A DNA stretch of 27,991 nt from an uncultured Lachnospira sp. (GTDB lineage: Bacteria > Bacillota > Clostridia > Lachnospirales > Lachnospiraceae), in assembly GCA_934358235.1 (NCBI GenBank), contig CAKRKK010000008.1, forward strand, positions 1 through 27,991, written 5' to 3'. Numbering within the stretch: position 1 is the stretch's first letter; each line of letters starts with the position of its first letter. The notes beneath the pieces were generated by a model, which worked only from the letters and a program-made list of their open reading frames with translations, searched no databases and had not been told where the DNA came from. The position numbers and the translations under genes are program-made. This document shows, in pieces, positions 24,357 through 27,991 of this stretch.

Positions 24357-24455
24357 CTATTTAAGCCCCGCCTGTTTAAGTATTGCTTGTTCCAGCTCTT
24401 TTTTAAGAGCTTTTCCGTGATAAGGAACTATGGTCTGTTTAGTAATATTAATCAT
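24357..24455 (-). pseudogene. C-terminal fragment of hicA
   Basis: The frame reads INITKQTIVPYHGKALKKE, then LEQAILKQAGLK and a stop, which is the conserved C-terminal half of HicA (TIVPYHGK...ILKQAGL). The N-terminal half with the catalytic GSHH-type His is absent. The ATG at 24455 has no spaced ribosome-binding site. Upstream of it lies a 10-bp inverted repeat (24471-24480 with 24493-24502) instead of hicA sequence. It directly precedes the orphan hicB. Confidence 0.8.
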
Positions 24456-24470
24456 CCCCTTGTTTATATT

Positions 24471-24502
24471 TGACCATTTCGCTGAGGTGAGGGAAATGGT
24501 CA
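24471..24502. repeat. 10-bp perfect inverted repeat
   Basis: TGACCATTTC and GAAATGGTCA flank 12 bases, between the antitoxin stop and the hicA fragment. It has no U run, so it is not a clear terminator. It may mark the junction where hicA was lost. Confidence 0.6.
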
Positions 24503-24507
24503 GAAAT

Positions 24508-24741
24508 TTAATTCAATCCGAGTTCTTTCATAGCTTCTTCTGATGATACAAATTCAGAACAATCAGGGTCATTTTTTATACTTTCAAGCATTTTTTTATC
24601 AAACTCATCAGGCTCAACAGTTTCTATATCACTCCAAGACCTCTTAGGGAAGTTTGCAAGTATTAATTCCCATACCACTTCAGCATCAGCTTCATTCATA
24701 ACAGAAACAGCACCTAATATTCTTTCTTTAACAGCAGTCAT
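24508..24741 (-). CDS. Antitoxin of the RelE-like toxin
   Basis: A 77-residue acidic protein beginning MTAVKERILGAVSVMNEADA, with an N-terminal helical region and a C-terminal tail with EEAMKELGLN. Small acidic proteins of this type accompany RelE/ParE toxins in Clostridia. ATG 24741 follows AGGAGG. It lies 12 bases downstream of the toxin gene, the reverse of the usual antitoxin-first order, as in higBA-type pairs. I cannot name the antitoxin family with certainty; the pairing is inferred from position and size. Confidence 0.7.
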   Translation of the reverse strand: MTAVKERILGAVSVMNEADAEVVWELILANFPKRSWSDIETVEPDEFDKKMLESIKNDPDCSEFVSSEEAMKELGLN

Positions 24742-24753
24742 AAAAATACCTCC

Positions 24754-24987
24754 TTATTTTTTATACACCTGTCCACGATTTTCAATTTTTTCAATATAAA
24801 TTATATTTCCATCTTTATCAAATATAATTCTAAAATCACCTACTCTTAAACGATAACCTGATGTCGTCCCCTGTAGCTTTTTAACATCACCAGATGGTAG
24901 AGCTTCTATAGCAGATACAATACGCTTTTTAGTTGTTGTATCCTGTTTCTTTAAGAATTTAATTGCTTGTTTAGAATATTTTGTCAT
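24754..24987 (-). CDS. RelE/ParE family toxin
   Basis: A 77-residue basic protein with the RelE-fold pattern: KYSKQAIKFLKKQDTTTKKRI, then VKKLQGTTSGYRLRVGDFRI, then IFDKDGNIIYIEKIENRGQVYKK. The YRLRVGDFRI strand and the RxxVYK end are typical of RelE mRNA interferases, which act in the ribosomal A site. ATG 24987 follows AAGGAG. It lies 19 bases after the repressor gene and 12 before the antitoxin gene, so all three appear to be one operon. Confidence 0.88.
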   Translation of the reverse strand: MTKYSKQAIKFLKKQDTTTKKRIVSAIEALPSGDVKKLQGTTSGYRLRVGDFRIIFDKDGNIIYIEKIENRGQVYKK

Positions 24988-25006
24988 ATAAAACTCCTTA
25001 AATATG

Positions 25007-25381
25007 TCAATGGTTTTCTGACATTCTGTCTATCATTTGCTTAACAAATTCAATATCATCTTTTTTAACCTTGCGTGATGCATCAAAGAGAACTTTATAA
25101 TCAGGGTTCTCATATAAGAACTGAGCCATATCTCTGGCATCATCATTAAGGTAGTAGGTATCTGGGATAACTTCTGTTGTTGGTTTTTTACCCAGAAGAA
25201 AATTCATATCTACATTAAAAGTATCTGCTATTAATTCAAGAGTTTCAAAGTTGGGTTCTCTTTCTCCTTTTTCGTACATTCCAATAGCACTTCGGGATAT
25301 GCCAAGTTTATCTGCCATCTGTTGTTGTGTTAAACCACTTTGCTCTCTTATTCTTTTGAATATATTAGGAAAATCACCCAT
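25007..25381 (-). CDS. XRE-family helix-turn-helix repressor
   Basis: 124 residues from ATG 25381, nine bases after AAGGAG; the in-frame TTG 25390 abuts that site and is unlikely. The N-terminal HTH (about 8-62) reads FKRIREQSGLTQQQMADKLG, ISRSAIGMYEKGEREP, typical of phage CI-like and SinR-like regulators. The C-terminal half is a short acidic helical region, too short for a LexA-type autocleavage domain. It would bind the inverted repeats at 25419-25465 between itself and the opposite-facing phage remnant, controlling both sides. First gene of the operon with the RelE-like toxin and antitoxin. Confidence 0.9.
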   Translation of the reverse strand: MGDFPNIFKRIREQSGLTQQQMADKLGISRSAIGMYEKGEREPNFETLELIADTFNVDMNFLLGKKPTTEVIPDTYYLNDDARDMAQFLYENPDYKVLFDASRKVKKDDIEFVKQMIDRMSENH

Positions 25382-25418
25382 CTGTTTCAACTCCTTCTAT
25401 TTAGTATAGTTAAATAAT

Positions 25419-25465
25419 AACACGTTTTGTGGAAAAAAATCAAGAGAAATTCCACAAAACGTGTT
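25419..25465. promoter_or_regulatory. Operator: 16-bp inverted repeat between divergent units
   Basis: AACACGTTTTGTGGAA (25419-25434) and TTCCACAAAACGTGTT (25450-25465) are perfect inverted copies, 15 bases apart. Related half-sites follow (AGTTCGTGGC near 25471, AGAACGTGGC near 25505). TATACT on the minus strand just left of the first arm is the likely -10 of the repressor gene, so the operator covers its -35 region. Confidence 0.75.
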
Positions 25466-25532
25466 GATACAGTTCGTGGCAAGCAATATATTATAGCCAA
25501 GTCACAGAACGTGGCGCGAAAGGAGTGATAAT

Positions 25533-25673
25533 TTGAATGCTAAAAAGATTGGTAGCTGATTAGTGAAGTTACGTGGAAGTAAGTCGCAGTCAGAAGTGGC
25601 AAATGCAGTAGCAATAACAACGATTATCTGCATAACAATATTAGTTTTATGCAGAGATGATAAGAAGCAGTAA
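25533..25673 (+). pseudogene. Broken Cro-like HTH gene
   Basis: TTG 25533, eight bases after AAGGAG, gives MNAKKIGS, then TGA (25557-25559), then in the same frame LVKLRGSKSQSEVANAVAI, which is the start of an XRE/Cro HTH domain. After AVAI the HTH pattern is lost and the frame ends at 25673. The TGA could be a Trp codon (TGG) changed to stop. It faces away from the repressor gene, the position expected for cro or another early regulator. Confidence 0.65.
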
Positions 25674-25727
25674 TCAGGACAATCAGCTAAAGCATATAAG
25701 ACAGTAAGCTTCTATGAGGTGAAACGC

Positions 25728-25871
25728 ATGAACATAGTTATAAAGATTATAGAGGGTGACAAGATTATTGATTATGAGTCACTTTCTGATAAGCAGAAAA
25801 AGGAATACGGACAGAAACTTAATGAGCAGGCATTAACAGCATTAGGGTATGTCAGAAAGACTAAGTTATGA
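25728..25871 (+). CDS. Small phage-type protein
   Basis: A 47-residue protein, MNIVIKIIEGDKIIDYESL to RKTKL, from ATG 25728 with GAGGTG upstream. It is charged and soluble, with one predicted helix (SDKQKKEYGQKLNEQALTAL). I do not recognise it; short proteins of this kind are common in early regions of Firmicute prophages. Its TGA overlaps the ATG of the next small gene (ATGA), so both appear to be translated together. Confidence 0.6.
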   Translation: MNIVIKIIEGDKIIDYESLSDKQKKEYGQKLNEQALTALGYVRKTKL

Positions 25872-26026
25872 GGATAACCGGGGAAATAATTGCATTTAAC
25901 AAGAGAATCAATGCAGCTATTGCAGATGGAAGAATCGAAGATGCATCCAAGTGGATGTTAAGGATTCACAGGCTGGAGTGTAAAGCAGGTGTTCCAATAT
26001 GTGATTACAGATTAAGAAATATATAA
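25868..26026 (+). CDS. Small phage-type protein, coupled to the preceding gene
   Basis: A 52-residue protein, MRITGEIIAFNKRINAAI, ADGRIEDASKWMLRIHRLEC, ending DYRLRNI. It starts at an ATGA overlap with the preceding gene. It is mostly helical and basic, without a recognisable domain. It probably comes from the same phage early operon as the KilA-C fragment that follows. Confidence 0.6.
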   Translation: MRITGEIIAFNKRINAAIADGRIEDASKWMLRIHRLECKAGVPICDYRLRNI

Positions 26027-26047
26027 AAAGAGCTGCGGTGAGCTAGT

Positions 26048-26239
26048 AGCACTAAGATAGATAATTTAAAGCTGATAGAAGATAATCATAGAATGAAACC
26101 TAAAGAGATATTTGCGGATGCAGTAGCTACAAGTACTACATCAATATTGATTGGTGATTTAGCAAAACTGATAAAGCAGAATGGCGTTGATATGGGGCAG
26201 AAGAGATTGTTTTTGTGGTTGCGTGAAAACTTCAATTAA
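26048..26239 (+). pseudogene. Antirepressor KilA-C domain fragment
   Basis: The frame, open from 26048, reads MKPKEIFADAV, then TSILIGDLAKLIKQNGVDMG, then QKRLFLWLREN and stops. This is the KilA-C domain (PF03374-type) of phage antirepressors, which are normally about 250 residues with an N-terminal Bro/Rha-type domain. Both the N-terminal domain and the end of KilA-C are missing. It is a decayed remnant of the prophage early region. Confidence 0.75.
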
Positions 26240-26278
26240 GAACTATATTAACAAATGTTATGAAGGACTGGTAATAAC

Positions 26279-26905
26279 ATGACGACTAGGGAAGAAGCAC
26301 TTGCATATGGACTTTCATTTCCAGATACTTATCAGGAAGCGCCTTTTCATGATGATGACTGGCAGCTTGTAAGAGTTAAAGGATGCAAGAAAGCATTTTT
26401 ATGGACATACGAACGTAATGGATATATTAATCTTAATGTGAAGGTTTCACCTGAGTGGCGCGATCTATGGAGAAGTACATATTCATCGGTGATTGCAGGC
26501 TGGCATCAGAATAAAGAATACTGGAATACTATTATTCTTAATGGAACTATTCCTGATGAAGATATTCGATGCATGATTGCAGAAAGTTATGACCTTGTAT
26601 CTGACAGTCCAACCAAGAGGATATATGAAACTGTCAAGAAGATTCCGAGAGGACAGGTTTCAACTTATGGACATATTGCACAGCTTGCAGGTGATAAGAA
26701 GATGGCGCGTGCAGTTGGCAATGCACTTCATAAGAATCCAGACCCATCAGGAATTCCGTGTTACAGGGTAGTCAATTCCAAAGGGAAACTTGCCGGAGAA
26801 TTCGCATTTGGCGGAGCCGGAAAGCAGGCAGAACTGCTTATGGCGGATGGAATCGAGGTCGTTAACGGCAGGGTTGATCTGGATAAGTATGGGATGAAGA
26901 TGTGA
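26279..26905 (+). CDS. YjbR/MmcQ domain fused to an MGMT-like alkyltransferase domain
   Basis: 208 residues. Residues 1-110 are a YjbR/MmcQ-type DNA-binding-like domain (FPDTYQEAPFHDDDWQLVRV, GYINLNVKVSPEW). Residues 112-208 are an O6-alkylguanine-DNA alkyltransferase domain: PRGQVSTYGHIAQLAG, the flipping Arg R144 in ARAVGNAL, and the active-site motif IPCYRVVNSKGKLAG with C161. The usual PCHRV His is Tyr (Y162), yet the Cys is kept, so this is neither a classic MGMT nor a Cys-less alkyltransferase-like protein. It probably repairs or recognises alkylated guanine. A GAAGGA lies upstream at longer than ideal spacing. Confidence 0.88.
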   Translation: MTTREEALAYGLSFPDTYQEAPFHDDDWQLVRVKGCKKAFLWTYERNGYINLNVKVSPEWRDLWRSTYSSVIAGWHQNKEYWNTIILNGTIPDEDIRCMIAESYDLVSDSPTKRIYETVKKIPRGQVSTYGHIAQLAGDKKMARAVGNALHKNPDPSGIPCYRVVNSKGKLAGEFAFGGAGKQAELLMADGIEVVNGRVDLDKYGMKM

Positions 26906-26912
26906 GTAAAAA

Positions 26913-26955
26913 AGTTTGGTATCTGTCATATATTGAAGATACCAAACTATTTTTA
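26913..26955 (+). terminator. Bidirectional-type terminator
   Basis: AGTTTGGTATCT (26913-26924) pairs perfectly with AGATACCAAACT (26937-26948), followed by ATTTTTA and preceded by a run of A's, between two convergent genes. Confidence 0.85.
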
Positions 26956-26961
26956 TGTAGA

Positions 26962-27991
26962 TTATTTAATTATAAGAACCCTGTCTGTATCATCGCCTTC
27001 AACTTTAGCGAATTTCTTAGCTGTGAAGGTACCTGAATTACACTTGCCGATATAGCTCTTAACTCCGGTTACAGGACTCATCCACCACATGTCTTTTCCG
27101 ATGTAATGATGCGTATCAAGTGTGAAATCATTTCCAAGATAATCGTATGCGATGAGGAATGTATCACCGGCAAATACAGCAACACGGTCGTGTTTCTCTT
27201 TCTGTCCTGATATAAGTAATGAGTCATTGGCTTTTCCATTAATAAAATCTACAGATTGCATAAGATTTTTAAGAAAATACATCTGTCCGGAACCTTCGTG
27301 ATGAATAGCCTCGTCCCAGTTGCATACAACACCATAGCTTACACCATCATGACCTCCTGTGTAGAACTGCATAACAGAATTGTCACCATATGTATGACCG
27401 CAGGCTCCTGCAAGAACAGACCAGTAAGCATATCTTCGAACATGTTTTGCAGTCCAATAAGGTTCATTTGGATCATGCAGTCCCTGAATTATCCACTCAT
27501 ATGATGGCTCGGCATCAAGAACAGGCTTATTGCTTATTGACTGGTCATGTATGACATATTTCCAGTTATCTTCACCGAAGTAGGATGGATTGCCGGTATC
27601 ATCCCATGCTCCAAGATTACACTGGTCATAGCGTCTGTGACCTGACTGGAACATGTTAAAGTCAATCCAGCCATCATCAGGAAACCACATTGTTGATGAA
27701 CATCTTCCAAATGGATGAAATGTTATTAAATTGTCTGGTGTTGCAGATTTAAGGTATGTACCTAATTGGCGATAAATGTTCTGGAAAGCGTCTGTTTCAG
27801 CTTTAATATCTCCGCCCAGTACCCATATTATATTAGAATAATCCTTATAACGGCTGGCAAGAAATCTGCCATAGTCCAATACATTTTCTTCTGTAATAAC
27901 ATTTGTCTTTAACAGGTTTCCCCAGGATGGGAGAAGCGCCATATAAAGACCCAAGTCATCCGCCATCTTAATGATACGGTCTACATGTTCC
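26962..27991 (-). CDS. Apiosidase-like glycoside hydrolase (DUF4038/GH140 type), 5' end outside window
   Basis: The frame is open to the right edge (EHVDRIIKMADDLGLYMALL continues upstream of the first visible Met), so the N-terminus is missing; about 343 residues are seen. The TIM-barrel part has LLPSWG, IIWVLGGDI, DAEPSYEW and AYWSVLAGACGHTYG, and a C-terminal beta domain ends WWMSPVTGVKSYIGK, like the putative collagen-binding DUF5060/DUF4038 architecture. GH140 enzymes cut apiose from rhamnogalacturonan II of plant cell walls. The Asp in GGD and the Glu in DAEPS are plausible catalytic residues, by position only. It suggests use of pectin-derived sugars. Confidence 0.85.
   Translation of the reverse strand, partial: EHVDRIIKMADDLGLYMALLPSWGNLLKTNVITEENVLDYGRFLASRYKDYSNIIWVLGGDIKAETDAFQNIYRQLGTYLKSATPDNLITFHPFGRCSSTMWFPDDGWIDFNMFQSGHRRYDQCNLGAWDDTGNPSYFGEDNWKYVIHDQSISNKPVLDAEPSYEWIIQGLHDPNEPYWTAKHVRRYAYWSVLAGACGHTYGDNSVMQFYTGGHDGVSYGVVCNWDEAIHHEGSGQMYFLKNLMQSVDFINGKANDSLLISGQKEKHDRVAVFAGDTFLIAYDYLGNDFTLDTHHYIGKDMWWMSPVTGVKSYIGKCNSGTFTAKKFAKVEGDDTDRVLIIK

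Noticed and set aside
19287..26278. Direct-repeat att borders of the island
   Set aside because: I could not find a convincing shared core between the left edge near 19290 and either 21600-21740 or 26240-26280 by eye; serine-recombinase cores can be only 2 bp.

Overview
The window reads as a low-GC, Gram-positive anaerobe of the Lachnospiraceae (Clostridia). This is inferred from gene content: a bacterial GlnRS, a methionine aminopeptidase with an N-terminal SEC-C zinc motif, a CBS/DRTGG-regulated family II pyrophosphatase, a CotJC-type manganese catalase, a FliD-like protein, and an apiosidase-like glycosidase that suggests plant pectin use. I saw no rRNA, tRNA, CRISPR array or complete insertion sequence.

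Positions 1-18511 are ordinary chromosome. In order: the end of a carrier protein, a short FliD-like protein, a SEC-C protein, a methyltransferase, Hsp33 and GlnRS. A DUF2225 protein then overlaps an LTA-synthase-like enzyme. Next come a cold-shock protein, a membrane protein translationally coupled to a P-type ATPase, a convergent substrate-binding lipoprotein, a soluble zinc-binding (CZB) chemoreceptor, the pyrophosphatase, methionine aminopeptidase and a Cys-rich protein probably of DUF6062. Many spacers carry short degenerate tandem repeats of 10-36 nt, and these look like a habit of this genome.

About 19290-26240 is an accessory island next to a manganese-catalase gene that lacks its N-terminus. 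It holds a complete HicAB module, a large serine recombinase, an Abi_2/AbiF-like HEPN gene, a second abi-like gene broken by a TAG codon, a small unrecognised gene between the two, a HicB whose HicA is only a fragment, a RelE-like toxin with its antitoxin, an XRE repressor facing a 16-bp inverted-repeat operator, and the remains of a phage early region (broken Cro-like gene, two small coupled genes, KilA-C antirepressor fragment). All genes from the repressor to the recombinase are on the minus strand.

The most interesting signal is around the abi genes. A promoter, a strongly folded RNA of about 130 nt and a UUCG-loop terminator lie directly upstream of the broken abi gene. A second promoter, a short leader and a 13-bp terminator hairpin lie directly upstream of the intact one. 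Promoter, RNA, terminator, toxin is the layout of RNA-antitoxin (type III-like) systems. That function is inferred; the sequence shows only the layout and the folds.

After the island come a YjbR-MGMT fusion protein (26279-26905) and, on the minus strand running off the right edge, the apiosidase-like glycoside hydrolase.
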